From Paraburkholderia sabiae (GTDB lineage Bacteria > Pseudomonadota > Gammaproteobacteria > Burkholderiales > Burkholderiaceae), in the NCBI RefSeq assembly GCF_030412785.1, contig NZ_CP125296.1:434001-498000 (forward strand): a stretch of 64,000 nucleotides of DNA, written 5' to 3'. Under the pieces are notes generated by a model. It had not been told where the DNA came from. It saw nothing but the letters and a program-made list of their open reading frames with translations, and made no database searches. The translations under genes and the position numbers were made by a program. The first letter of the stretch is position 1; every line of letters starts with the position of its first letter. Shown one piece after another: positions 8,409 through 17,279 of this stretch.

Positions 8409-9528
8409 CGCCGCTCACTATCAGGTCGTGATTGCGGGCGGCGGGCTCGTTGGCTCGTCGGCGGCGCTGATGCTCGCGCGGCGCGGTGTGCGCGTCGCGC
8501 TGTTCGAACGTCGCTATTGCGGCGCGCAGGCAAGCGGCGTCAACTACGGCGGCGTGCGCTGCCAGGGACGTCCCGCCGAACAGATGCCGCTCGCGATGCG
8601 CGCGCGACGCGTGTGGGATCGCTTGCCCGAACTGATCGGCATCGACGGAGAACTCGTTGTATCGGGACATCTTCGGCTCGCGCGACGCGAAAGCGATTTC
8701 GCCGTGCTCGAAACATGGGCCGCGATGGCGCGCGAACACGGACTCGACACGCAGCTGATGGCAGGCGCATCGTTTCGCAAGCGTTATCCGTGGCTCGGCG
8801 AAGCGGCGCTCGGCGGCTCGTTGTGCATGAGCGACGGACACGCGAATCCGCGCCTCGTGTCGCCTGGTTTCGCGCGCGCGGCGCAACGCGCCGGCGCGGT
8901 GATACGCGAGCAAACCGCCATCACCGACATCACTCACGACGGCACGCGCTTCCAGATTCGCGCGGGCGACGAGCGCATCACCGCCGACTGGCTGATCAAC
9001 AGCGCAGGCGCATGGGCGAACACGGTCGCCGGATTTTTCGGCGAAGCGGTGCCGATGAAGCCGATCTATCCAAACATGTGGGTCACCGAGCCGCTGCCGC
9101 GCTTCGTGATGCACAACCTCGGCGTCGTAGGCGGCGGCGTGTATGCGCGTCAGGTCGAGCGCGGCAACTGCGTGATTGGCGGCGGACGCGGACATGGCGA
9201 CGGCGAATATGCGCAACCGTCGACGCACACCACGCGCGCCGTGATGCGCGATGCCTGCGCACTGTTGCCCGCGTTGCGTGACGCGTTGCTGATCCGTACG
9301 TGGAGCGGCGTCGAAGGCGAAACGCCCGACAGCAATCCCGTGATCGGCGCAAGCCAGAAAGTGCCGCGCCTGTTGCATGCATTCGGTTTTTCGGGCGGCG
9401 GCTTTCTGCTCGCGCCCGGTGTCGGCGAGGTGTTGGCCGACCTCGTGATCGACGGCGAAACGTCCACGCCGCTCGACGCATTTGCGATCGGCCGCTTCAA
9501 CCGAAGCGCGATCCCCGCTGTTCTTTAG
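8401..9528 (+). CDS. FAD-dependent amino-acid/opine oxidase subunit (HcnC/OoxB-like, DAO family)
   Basis: A 375-residue DAO-family flavoprotein; the start at 8401 overlaps the previous gene (ATGAGTGA). The FAD motif is VVIAGGGLVGSSAALMLA near residue 9, and the C-terminal GFSGGGFLLAPGVGEVLADL closes the fold. It is likely the catalytic subunit that oxidises a secondary amine such as an opine, a D-imino acid or glycine. HCN synthase itself is possible by homology, but the coupling to an importer favours a catabolic role. Confidence 0.87.
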   Translation: MSDAAHYQVVIAGGGLVGSSAALMLARRGVRVALFERRYCGAQASGVNYGGVRCQGRPAEQMPLAMRARRVWDRLPELIGIDGELVVSGHLRLARRESDFAVLETWAAMAREHGLDTQLMAGASFRKRYPWLGEAALGGSLCMSDGHANPRLVSPGFARAAQRAGAVIREQTAITDITHDGTRFQIRAGDERITADWLINSAGAWANTVAGFFGEAVPMKPIYPNMWVTEPLPRFVMHNLGVVGGGVYARQVERGNCVIGGGRGHGDGEYAQPSTHTTRAVMRDACALLPALRDALLIRTWSGVEGETPDSNPVIGASQKVPRLLHAFGFSGGGFLLAPGVGEVLADLVIDGETSTPLDAFAIGRFNRSAIPAVL

Positions 9529-9548
9529 TCATGTCAAGGAGACCCACG

Positions 9549-10595
9549 ATGAAGCTGTCAAGCACGGTCGCGGCACTGGCCGCCGTCTTCGCGATCGGCG
9601 CCGCCGCGCCTGCCTGGTCGCAAACCAAAACGATCTACATCGGCATGAACGGCGGTCCGATGGAGAAGGCGTACACGAGTCAGGTGCTGCCCGACTTCGA
9701 GAAGGCCAACAACGTGAAAGTGGTGGTGGTGCCGGGCACGTCGTCGGATGTGCTCGCGAAACTGCTCGCGAATCGCAACAGCCCGCAGATGCACGTCGTG
9801 TTTCTCGACGATGGCGTGATGGCCCGCGCCGTCAGCATGGGCGTATGCCAGAAGCTCGACGATGCGCCCGTGCTCAAGGAGCTGTATCCGTTCGCGCGGA
9901 TGAAGGACGATATCGGCGCGGGCGTGCAACTCGGCATGACGGGCATCGGCTACAACACGAAGCTGTTCGCGGAGAAAGGCTGGGCGCCGCCTACGTCATG
10001 GATGGACTTCGCCAATCCGAAGTACAAGGGCAAAGTGGTGTTTCAATCCGCGTCGAGCAGCACGTTCGGCCTGCACGGCTTTCTCGCGATCAACCGTCTG
10101 ATGGGCGGCAGCGATCAGAACGTCGAGCCGGGCTTCAGCAAGTGGTCGACCACGGTAGGGCCGAATGTCGTCGAGTACATTCCGAATTCGGCGAAGCTCT
10201 CGGAGATGGTGCAGACGGGCGAAGCAGGCATTTTCCCGCTGACACCGACGGCCGTCGGCGATCTGCAGGACAAGGGCATTCCCGTCGGCTACGCGAATCC
10301 GAAAGAAGGCGCGGTACTGCTGCTCGTCGATCTGTGCGTCGTGAAGAACAACGCGGACCCGCAGCTTGCGCAGAAGCTCGCGCAGTTCCTGCTGTCGGCG
10401 CCGGCGCAATCGAAAGCGGCGGCAGCCGGCAAGCAGATTCCGACCAACGAGCACGCGACGATGACGCCCGCGATGCAAAAGAGCCTCGGCAATCTCGACG
10501 ATCTGGTGAAGAAGGTGACGGTGGTCGATTGGGATTCGATCAACGCGCACCGCGCGCAGTGGGATCAGCGCTGGAACCGGCAGATCGAACAGTAA
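9549..10595 (+). CDS. Periplasmic substrate-binding protein of the ABC importer
   Basis: A 348-residue exported protein with a Sec signal peptide (AALAAVFAIGAAAPAWSQ) and the solute-binding protein fold of the PotD/AfuA class: TIYIGMNGGPMEKAY, GTSSDVLAKLLANR, TGIGYNTKLFAEKGWAPPTS and WMDFANPKYKGKV. The start follows AAGGAG at 9537-9542. As the last gene of the operon it supplies substrate to the two permeases. The ligand pocket cannot be assigned by eye; the coupled oxidase suggests an amino-acid derivative. Confidence 0.88.
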   Translation: MKLSSTVAALAAVFAIGAAAPAWSQTKTIYIGMNGGPMEKAYTSQVLPDFEKANNVKVVVVPGTSSDVLAKLLANRNSPQMHVVFLDDGVMARAVSMGVCQKLDDAPVLKELYPFARMKDDIGAGVQLGMTGIGYNTKLFAEKGWAPPTSWMDFANPKYKGKVVFQSASSSTFGLHGFLAINRLMGGSDQNVEPGFSKWSTTVGPNVVEYIPNSAKLSEMVQTGEAGIFPLTPTAVGDLQDKGIPVGYANPKEGAVLLLVDLCVVKNNADPQLAQKLAQFLLSAPAQSKAAAAGKQIPTNEHATMTPAMQKSLGNLDDLVKKVTVVDWDSINAHRAQWDQRWNRQIEQ

Positions 10596-10610
10596 ATGAT
10601 TCATGCATGC

Positions 10611-10637
10611 GGCGGCGCGTCGCGTTGACGCGCCGCC
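10611..10637 (+). terminator. Strong hairpin after the importer/oxidase operon
   Basis: GGCGGCGCGTC at 10611-10621 pairs perfectly with GACGCGCCGCC at 10627-10637 across a five-base loop. It stands 16 bases after the last stop codon. No U-tract follows directly, so it may act as an RNA-stabilising end or an imperfect terminator. Confidence 0.6.
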
Positions 10638-10878
10638 GCTGCCGCATTAGCTTTATCCTTCGTCTCACGTCCCGCCACATCGCCTCGCGCCCGCTATGCA
10701 CGACGGTTCCGTCTGTGCCCCAACAGACACAACAGCACGGAATAAATGCGCTGAATTACAAAACGCGCACGAATCCTGCAAATGTTCTACGCTATAAAAG
10801 TTACCGATTGCCCGTTCAGGCGCGTCTCGCAGCGTGAAACGACGCATCGGTTCGCACCTTTTCTCAAGGAGGATGAAG

Positions 10879-11532
10879 ATGGCGATTCGACTAGGAGAAG
10901 TAGCCCCCGATTTCGAGGCGGAAACCACGCAAGGCACGATTCGTTTTCATGAGTGGATCGGCGATAGCTGGGCCATTCTGTTCTCGCATCCAAAAGACTT
11001 CACGCCCGTCTGCACGACCGAACTCGGCTATATGGCGGGACTCAAGCCGGAGTTCGACAAACGCAATACGAAGATCATCGGGCTCAGCATCGACCCTGTC
11101 ACCGATCACCAGAAGTGGGCGAAGGACATCGAAGAAACGCAGGGCAACGCGGTCAACTATCCGATGATTGGCGACCACGATCTGAAAGTCGCGAAGCTCT
11201 ATGACATGATTCACCCGGAAGCGAGCGGCGGTCCGCGCACGGCGGTCGACAACGCGACGGTACGTGCGGTCTTCCTGATCGGGCCGGACAAGAAGGTCAA
11301 GGCGACGTTCGTCTATCCGATGAGTTCGGGCCGCAACTTCGATGAAGTGCTGCGTTTGCTCGACTCGCTGCAACTGAGCGCGAAGCACACGGTTGCAACG
11401 CCGGTGAACTGGAAGCCGGGCGAAGACGTGATTATTCCGACGTCCGTTTCCGACGACGCGGCGAAGGAAAAGTATCCGCAGGGCTTCAAGACGTTGAAGC
11501 CGTATCTTCGCTACGTGCAGCAACCGAAGTAA
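10879..11532 (+). CDS. 1-Cys peroxiredoxin (Prx6/AhpC-TSA family)
   Basis: A 217-residue peroxiredoxin with the active-site motif PKDFTPVCTTEL and a single cysteine in the whole protein, C45, which is diagnostic of the 1-Cys Prx6 type. The C-terminal domain (TPVNWKPGEDVIIPTSVSDD) is the dimerisation extension of that subfamily. The start at 10879 follows AAGGAGG at 10866-10872. It reduces peroxides in the cytosol. It lies 100 bases before a persulfide dioxygenase-rhodanese fusion, suggesting a shared role in sulfur or peroxide stress. Confidence 0.92.
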   Translation: MAIRLGEVAPDFEAETTQGTIRFHEWIGDSWAILFSHPKDFTPVCTTELGYMAGLKPEFDKRNTKIIGLSIDPVTDHQKWAKDIEETQGNAVNYPMIGDHDLKVAKLYDMIHPEASGGPRTAVDNATVRAVFLIGPDKKVKATFVYPMSSGRNFDEVLRLLDSLQLSAKHTVATPVNWKPGEDVIIPTSVSDDAAKEKYPQGFKTLKPYLRYVQQPK

Positions 11533-11632
11533 GACATCTGGCAAGAGCCGGCGCGCGCAGCATCGAAACAGGGCGCGCACCGGCGTGCTTGCACTCTGCA
11601 TCTAAAGCCATTTCGACACCCGTTGAGAGACC

Positions 11633-12712
11633 GTGAGCGTGCTGATCTTCCGACAGCTGTTCGACCAGCAATCGTCGACCTATACCTATCTGCTCGCGGA
11701 CAGCGACACGCGCGAAGCCGTGCTTATCGACCCGGTATTCGAACAGGCGCGCCGCGATGCAGCGCTGCTCGACGAGTTGCGCCTTCGCCTGCTTTGTACG
11801 ATCGACACGCACGTTCACGCGGATCATGTGACGGGCGCGTGGCTGCTGAAAAAGCGCACCGGCAGTGAGATTGCGATATCGGCGGCGAGTGGCGCGGAAG
11901 GCGCGGACCGCTATGTGAGTCACGGCGATTCGATTGCGTTCGGTGCGCGTCATCTTCAGGTGCGTGCAACGCCTGGTCATACGAATGGCTGCATCAGTCT
12001 CGTACTCGACGATGAATCGATGGCTTTCACGGGCGACTGTCTGCTGATTCGCGGAACAGGGCGCACCGACTTTCAGAACGGCAGTCCGCATGCGCTGTAT
12101 CACGCAGTGCACGAACAGCTATTCTCGCTGCCCGAAACCTGCCTGCTGTATCCGGCGCACGATTATCGCGGACTCACGGTGACGAGCGTCGCCGAAGAGC
12201 GGCGCTTCAACCCGCGGCTCGGCGGCGAACTGTGCGAAGAAGATTTCAGCGGCTACATGACGAATCTCGGCTTGCCGCATCCGCGGCAGATCGACGTGGC
12301 TGTTCCTGCGAACATGAAGTGCGGCGTTGCGGCAAACGATCCTTCACAAAAGCCGCTGCCCGAATGGGCTCCCCTTACGTACACGTTCGCGGGGATCTGG
12401 GAGATTCATCCGCAATGGCTCGAAGAGCATCTGCAGGCGGTGCAGATTCTCGACGTGCGCGAGCCGGATGAATACGACGGTCCGCTCGGGCGTATTCCCG
12501 AAGCGAAGCTGATCTCGCTCGGCAGTCTTGCGAAACGCACGGCGGAACTCGGCAAGGAGCGCCCCATCGTCACGGTATGTCGCGCGGGCGGCCGCTCGGC
12601 GCAGGCGACGGTGATTCTTCGCCAGGCCGGTTTCGAGGATGTCGCGAATCTCGCGGGCGGCATGTTGCGCTGGCGCGCGGAAGGACGTGTCGTCGAAAAC
12701 GGCAGCGTGTAG
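11633..12712 (+). CDS. Persulfide dioxygenase-rhodanese fusion protein
   Basis: A 359-residue protein with a GTG start. The N-terminal metallo-beta-lactamase fold carries THVHADH (H60, H62, D64, H65), H115 in TPGHTNG and D134 in FTGDCLL, matching ETHE1-like persulfide dioxygenases with a mononuclear iron. The C-terminal rhodanese domain (ILDVREPDEYDGPLGRIPEA) has the active loop VCRAGGRS with C316. This fusion is an established enzyme type, first characterised from Burkholderia phytofirmans, that couples glutathione persulfide oxidation to sulfur transfer. It converges on the MocR gene with an 18-base gap. Confidence 0.92.
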   Translation: MSVLIFRQLFDQQSSTYTYLLADSDTREAVLIDPVFEQARRDAALLDELRLRLLCTIDTHVHADHVTGAWLLKKRTGSEIAISAASGAEGADRYVSHGDSIAFGARHLQVRATPGHTNGCISLVLDDESMAFTGDCLLIRGTGRTDFQNGSPHALYHAVHEQLFSLPETCLLYPAHDYRGLTVTSVAEERRFNPRLGGELCEEDFSGYMTNLGLPHPRQIDVAVPANMKCGVAANDPSQKPLPEWAPLTYTFAGIWEIHPQWLEEHLQAVQILDVREPDEYDGPLGRIPEAKLISLGSLAKRTAELGKERPIVTVCRAGGRSAQATVILRQAGFEDVANLAGGMLRWRAEGRVVENGSV

Positions 12713-12730
12713 ACGCGTGAATCGCAGCAG

Positions 12731-14173
12731 TTAAATCGTACCGAACAGCGCACGCGGACGATCGCGCAATGCATGCGCGAGCGTCTGCAACGCGCTCACC
12801 AGCTGCTCGCGCGACGACGCGCATGCGAGATTGATCCGCACGCCATGCTCGACTTCCGCGCGATCAACAGCGAACGCTGACGACGGCATCACCACCACGC
12901 CGCGCGCTTTCGCGTTCGCGGCGAAATCGTCGGCGCGCCACGGCGGCGGCAGCTTGAGCCACACGAACATGCACGCGGGATCGGACTCCAGCCACTCCTG
13001 CGGCAGGATCTGCCGCGCAAGGTCGTGCCGCACGCGAATCTCGGCCAGTTGCGCGTCCATGATGCGCCGCGCGGTGCCGTCCTCGATCCATATCGTTGCG
13101 ATCAGCATCGACATCGGCGCGGGCATCCATGCAGTGGTGCGGACGGCTTCGGCGGCGAGCGCGGAGCGTTCGGGCGGACTCAGCAGATAGCCGAGCCGCA
13201 AGCCGGGCGCGAGGATCTTCGACGTCGCGGCGATATGAAACGTCAGCTCGGGACACAGGCTAGCGAGTGTCGGCAGGCGCTGCGAGACGAGCGGACCATA
13301 GACGTCGTCTTCGATGATTGCCACGCCATAACGACGCGCGATATCGACGAGCGCGACGCGCCGTTCGAGACTCATCGTCGTCACCGTGGGGTTCTGCAGA
13401 TTCGGCACCGTGAAGATCGCCTTGACGGGCACACGGCTGCAAATGCGTTCGACTTCATCGGTGATCAGGCCGTCGCGGTCGCTCGGCACACTGACGATCT
13501 CGAACTGAAATACGGGCGCGAGCGCTTTCAGACCGTAGTACGTGAGCCGGTCCGCGATGATCACGCCGTCCGTTCCGATCAGGCTGTTGAGCACGGCATA
13601 GAGACCGTGCTGCGCGCCGCTCGTCACGACGAGATGTTCCGGCGACGGCGTGAACCCAGGCGCCGCCATCCACTTCGCGCCCGCCGCGCGCGCCCAGTCG
13701 GGGCCTTGCGGCGGCTGATATTCCTGTAGCGATGGATAGCGCGGATCGCGCGGCAGATTGGGAAGCGTCGTGGCGAGGCACGCGAGGAATTCGCCCGTCG
13801 CGGGCCGGTTGACGGTCAGGTCGATCGCGCCGCCCGGCGCAGCATTGGCCGCACTCGCCGTCTCGACACGCGGCATCGCGCCGCCCGTCACCAGCGAACC
13901 GCGCCGCTTGCTGCCGATCACCAGGCCGCGCAGCTGCAATTCCTTGTACGCGCGCGACACCGTCGACACGTTGATGCCGAGTTCCGTCGCGAGCTGACGC
14001 TGCGGCGGCAGACGGCTGCCCGGCGGATAGACGCCGCCGCGAATCTCGTCCTCGATCGACGCCGAAACCTCGATATAGGTCGCGCGTTTTGTCTGGACGG
14101 CATCGCCGTTTGTCTGGTCCGTTTCGGTCGTGACACCGTTGCTGTGTGCCGCCTTGTGTCTGCTGGAAGCCAT
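12731..14173 (-). CDS. MocR-type GntR regulator with aminotransferase domain
   Basis: A 480-residue protein: GntR winged helix at about residues 30-100 (YIEVSASIEDEIRGGVYPPG, LATELGINVSTVSRAYKEL) and a fold-type I aminotransferase domain after it. The PLP lysine is K319 in AATSKILAPGLRLGYL. MocR proteins sense PLP and amino-acid-type ligands and regulate neighbouring transport or catabolic genes. It is divergent from an amino-acid permease operon (14421-18428), with repeated CACACAA elements between them. Confidence 0.9.
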   Translation of the reverse strand: MASSRHKAAHSNGVTTETDQTNGDAVQTKRATYIEVSASIEDEIRGGVYPPGSRLPPQRQLATELGINVSTVSRAYKELQLRGLVIGSKRRGSLVTGGAMPRVETASAANAAPGGAIDLTVNRPATGEFLACLATTLPNLPRDPRYPSLQEYQPPQGPDWARAAGAKWMAAPGFTPSPEHLVVTSGAQHGLYAVLNSLIGTDGVIIADRLTYYGLKALAPVFQFEIVSVPSDRDGLITDEVERICSRVPVKAIFTVPNLQNPTVTTMSLERRVALVDIARRYGVAIIEDDVYGPLVSQRLPTLASLCPELTFHIAATSKILAPGLRLGYLLSPPERSALAAEAVRTTAWMPAPMSMLIATIWIEDGTARRIMDAQLAEIRVRHDLARQILPQEWLESDPACMFVWLKLPPPWRADDFAANAKARGVVVMPSSAFAVDRAEVEHGVRINLACASSREQLVSALQTLAHALRDRPRALFGTI

Positions 14174-14315
14174 CGTCTCGCCCTGTCTCCATACAAAACA
14201 GGTTTTGTCTGCCTGTTTGTGCCAGTTCGCCGGATTTTATACCAGATACGCGTCCGTGCCATGTATTTCAAGCCCGGCAAGGACCAGGCCCAATTGCGCC
14301 AGGGAAAATCCTGGA

Positions 14316-14384
14316 CCACACAATGAGCTTTTTAATTGCACACAAAAAATTGTTGTGTGATTCTTTGAATCAGATTTTGTGTGG
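14316..14384. promoter_or_regulatory. Nested inverted CACACAA repeats, candidate MocR operator
   Basis: CCACACAA (14316-14323) is mirrored by TTGTGTGG (14377-14384), and inside lies a second pair, CACACAA (14339-14345) with TTGTGTG (14353-14359). Four copies of one heptamer in two inverted pairs, in the gap between a MocR gene and its divergent permease operon, are best explained as regulator binding sites. Confidence 0.5.
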
Positions 14385-14420
14385 TTTCGAACGAAGGATC
14401 GAGCTGGAAGGAGATTTCGC

Positions 14421-15905
14421 ATGGCAGAGAGCAGCACACACGTCCGCGCGGCGGGCGACGGCCTGGAAAGAACGCAGGAAAGCACGCAGGAAAGCACGAG
14501 CCCCCGTCTCGGCGTGGCATTGCGTCAACGGCACGTCACGATGATTTCGCTCGGCGGCATCATCGGCGCGGGTCTTTTTGTGGGCAGCAGCGCGACGCTC
14601 AGCACGGTCGGGCCGGCTGCGTGCCTGTCGTACCTGGTCGCGGGCATCGTCGTGCTACTGGTGATGCGCATGCTCGGCGAGATGGCGCTCGCCGTCCCGG
14701 GCGTCGGCTCGTTCACCGAATACGCGCGCATCGGCCTCGGCGACTGGGCGGGCTTCACGAGCGGCTGGCTCTACTGGTACTTCTGGGTGATCGTCGTCGC
14801 CGTCGAAGCGGTCGCGGGCGCCGCGATCCTGCAGCGCTGGATACCGGCGCCCGTGTGGATGATCGGGCTCGTGCTGCTGTCGGTGATGACGTTCATCAAC
14901 CTGATGTCGGTGAAGTCGTACGGCGAATTCGAGTTCTGGTTCGCGTCGATCAAGGTCGCGGCCATCATCGTGTTCATCGCGATCGGCGCGGCGTGGGTGT
15001 TCGGCTTCGGCCACACGCACAGTGCGTGGAGCAATCTGACGGCGGCGAAGGGCTTCCTGCCGTTCGGCACGATGTCCGTGTTCGCGGCCGTGCCGACCGT
15101 GATCTTCGCGGTGGGCGGCGCGGAAATCGCGACGATCGCCGCCGCCGAGTCCGACAATCCGGCGAAGAGCGTCGCCGCGATGACGCGCTCGGTGATCCTG
15201 CGCGTGATCACGTTCTACGTCGGCTCGATGTTCCTGATCGCGTGCATCGTGCCGTGGACGAGCATCGTGACGGGCCATTCGCCGTTCGTCGCCGCGCTCG
15301 AAACGATGCACGTGCCGGGTGCCGCCGACATCATGAACGCGATCGTGCTCGTCGCCGTGCTGTCGGCGCTCAATTCCGGGCTGTATGTGTCGTCGCGCAT
15401 TCTGTTCCGTCTCGCGGGCCGTGGCGATGCGCCGCGCGCGCTGCTGCGCCTCACGCCGTCGCGCGTGCCTCGCCTTGCCGTGCTGTTGAGCAGCGTGGTC
15501 GGCTACGTGGCGATCATCGCGGCCATCGTGTCGCCGCAGGGCGTGTTTCTGTTTCTCGTGAATGCATCGGGCGCGGTGATGCTGTTCGTCTACCTCGCAA
15601 CTGCGCTCGCGCAAATCCGCATTCGCCGGCGACTCGGCGCGCAGGGCGTGCAACCCGAACTGCCGATGTGGCTCTTTCCGTGGCTCTCGTATGCGGTCGT
15701 CGTGGCGATCATCGGCGTGCTGCTCGCGATGGGCATGGATGCCGAACTGCGTCCGCAACTGATGGCGAGCGTTGCGAGTCTCGCGGTGGCGTCGGCGGCG
15801 TGGTTGCTCGCGGCGAAGCGCCGTCCTGCAAGTGATGCGGATAACGGCACGCGCACGGGCTATCTCGCTGCCGCCGACGGCCGCGCGTTGTCGGGAGAGC
15901 GTTGA
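14421..15905 (+). CDS. Amino-acid permease (AAT family of the APC superfamily)
   Basis: A 494-residue inner-membrane transporter with about twelve helices. The AAT signature is plain: ALRQRHVTMISLGGIIGAGL, then GEMALAVPGVGSFTEYAR, and GGAEIATIAAAESDNPAKSV in the central part. It resembles GABA/aromatic amino-acid permeases. The start at 14421 follows AAGGAG at 14408-14413. Its stop overlaps the start of the DadA-like oxidase (TGATG at 15903-15907), so the transported amino acid is probably the substrate of that enzyme. Confidence 0.9.
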   Translation: MAESSTHVRAAGDGLERTQESTQESTSPRLGVALRQRHVTMISLGGIIGAGLFVGSSATLSTVGPAACLSYLVAGIVVLLVMRMLGEMALAVPGVGSFTEYARIGLGDWAGFTSGWLYWYFWVIVVAVEAVAGAAILQRWIPAPVWMIGLVLLSVMTFINLMSVKSYGEFEFWFASIKVAAIIVFIAIGAAWVFGFGHTHSAWSNLTAAKGFLPFGTMSVFAAVPTVIFAVGGAEIATIAAAESDNPAKSVAAMTRSVILRVITFYVGSMFLIACIVPWTSIVTGHSPFVAALETMHVPGAADIMNAIVLVAVLSALNSGLYVSSRILFRLAGRGDAPRALLRLTPSRVPRLAVLLSSVVGYVAIIAAIVSPQGVFLFLVNASGAVMLFVYLATALAQIRIRRRLGAQGVQPELPMWLFPWLSYAVVVAIIGVLLAMGMDAELRPQLMASVASLAVASAAWLLAAKRRPASDADNGTRTGYLAAADGRALSGER

Positions 15906-17188
15906 TGGCAGAGATCGGCATTGTCGGCGCGGGATTCATCGGGCTTGCGAGCGCCGGCTGGCTGATGCGCGACGGGCATCGCGTGACGCTGTTCGATCCG
16001 TCCGGTGTGGCGCAGGGCGCGTCGTTCGGCAACGCGGGCACGTTCGCGCCGTATGGCTGCATTCCCGTGAACAACCCGTCCGTGTTTCGCGATCTGCCGC
16101 GCTTTCTGCTGTCGAGCGAGAGCCCGTTCCGTTTGCGCTGGAGCTATCTGCCGCACGTGATGCCGTGGCTCGCGCGCTTCATGGTCAACTCGACGCGGAG
16201 CCGTTACGAAGCGAGTGCGGGCGCACTTGCCGCGTTGCTCGCGCAGGCACAGGCCGGCTACGCGCCGCTGCTCGAAGAGCCCGCGCTCGCAAAATATGTG
16301 CGGCCGCGCGAGTGTTTGTATCTGTATTCGAGCGCGGCTTCGTTCGATGCATCGCGTGCTTCATTGAATCTGCGCGAGCAGCTCGGTGTGTCGTTCGATG
16401 CATCGCGTGCTTCATTGAATCTGCGCGAGCAGCTCGGTGTGTCGTTCGATGTTTTGTCTGGTGCGGACGTGCGCGCGCTCGAACCTTCGCTTGCGCCGAT
16501 CTTCGAGCGCGGCGTGCTATTCAGCGACAGCTGGCACTTCTCCGATCCGCAAGGCTTTCTGACGTCGCTGTATGAGTTGCTCGCGACGCGAGGCCTCGAA
16601 CTCGAACGCAAGGCAGTGAGCGCGCTAGCGCCCGCCGCGCAAGGCGTGACGCTGACGACGGACGATGGCGTGCAGCGGCGCTTCGATCATGTCGTCGTCG
16701 CGACAGGCGCGCGTTCCGCGAAGTTCGCGGCGCAATGCGGCGACCGTGTGCCGCTCGATACCGAGCGCGGCTATCACGTGCGCTATCGCGGCGCGACGCA
16801 ACTGATTTCGCGGCCCGTCGGCTGGGCCGAACGCGGCTTCTACATGACGCCGATGGACGACGGCGTGCGCGTCGCGGGCACGGTCGAACTGGGCGGCTTC
16901 AGCGACGAGCGCAACCGTTCGCTGCTCGATCTGCTGACGTTTTCGTCGAAGCGCGCGTTGCCCGCGCTACAGCAGCCCGACAGTTCGTGGCTGGGCTTCC
17001 GGCCCACGATGCCCGACGGTGTGCCCGTGCTGGGCCGCGCCAGCGCCAGCGAGCGCGTGATTTACGCATTCGGTCATCAGCATCTCGGGCTGACGCTGGC
17101 GGGCGTGAGCGGGCGCATCGTTTCCGATCTGGTCGCGCGGCGCTCGCCGCCGCTCGATCTGTCGCGTTACGCGGCGACGCGGTTCTGA
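15905..17188 (+). CDS. DadA-like FAD-dependent D-amino-acid oxidoreductase with internal duplication
   Basis: A 427-residue DAO-family flavoprotein with the FAD motif IGIVGAGFIGLASAGWLM (GAGFIG at 8-13) and the C-terminal FGHQHLGLTLAGVSGRIVSDL typical of the DadA group. It probably oxidises a D-amino acid or similar amine at the inner face of the membrane. Residues 146-162 are repeated exactly as 163-179, from a perfect 51-bp tandem duplication. Without it the protein would have 410 residues, closer to the usual DadA length of about 415-430. The reading frame stays open. Confidence 0.85.
   Translation: MAEIGIVGAGFIGLASAGWLMRDGHRVTLFDPSGVAQGASFGNAGTFAPYGCIPVNNPSVFRDLPRFLLSSESPFRLRWSYLPHVMPWLARFMVNSTRSRYEASAGALAALLAQAQAGYAPLLEEPALAKYVRPRECLYLYSSAASFDASRASLNLREQLGVSFDASRASLNLREQLGVSFDVLSGADVRALEPSLAPIFERGVLFSDSWHFSDPQGFLTSLYELLATRGLELERKAVSALAPAAQGVTLTTDDGVQRRFDHVVVATGARSAKFAAQCGDRVPLDTERGYHVRYRGATQLISRPVGWAERGFYMTPMDDGVRVAGTVELGGFSDERNRSLLDLLTFSSKRALPALQQPDSSWLGFRPTMPDGVPVLGRASASERVIYAFGHQHLGLTLAGVSGRIVSDLVARRSPPLDLSRYAATRF
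16340..16450 (+). repeat. Perfect in-frame 51-bp tandem duplication inside the oxidase gene
   Basis: The 51-bp unit at 16340-16390 is repeated without a mismatch at 16391-16441, and nine more bases of the unit (TCGTTCGAT) follow to 16450. It encodes two copies of a 17-residue segment that starts SFDASRAS and ends REQLGV. Identity at synonymous sites points to a very recent event. Confidence 0.97.
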
Positions 17189-17279
17189 ACGCAATACTCA
17201 ACGGACGACTTCGACGCGTCGCGCATCGGGTCAGTCGATACACCAAAGGCGCGACATCTTCTATCGACAGGAGCGCATC

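Noticed and set aside
10711..10728. GTCTGT-N6-ACAGAC inverted repeat before the peroxiredoxin gene
   Set aside because: Six-base arms only, no partner copy and no adjacent regulator gene; too weak to call an operator.
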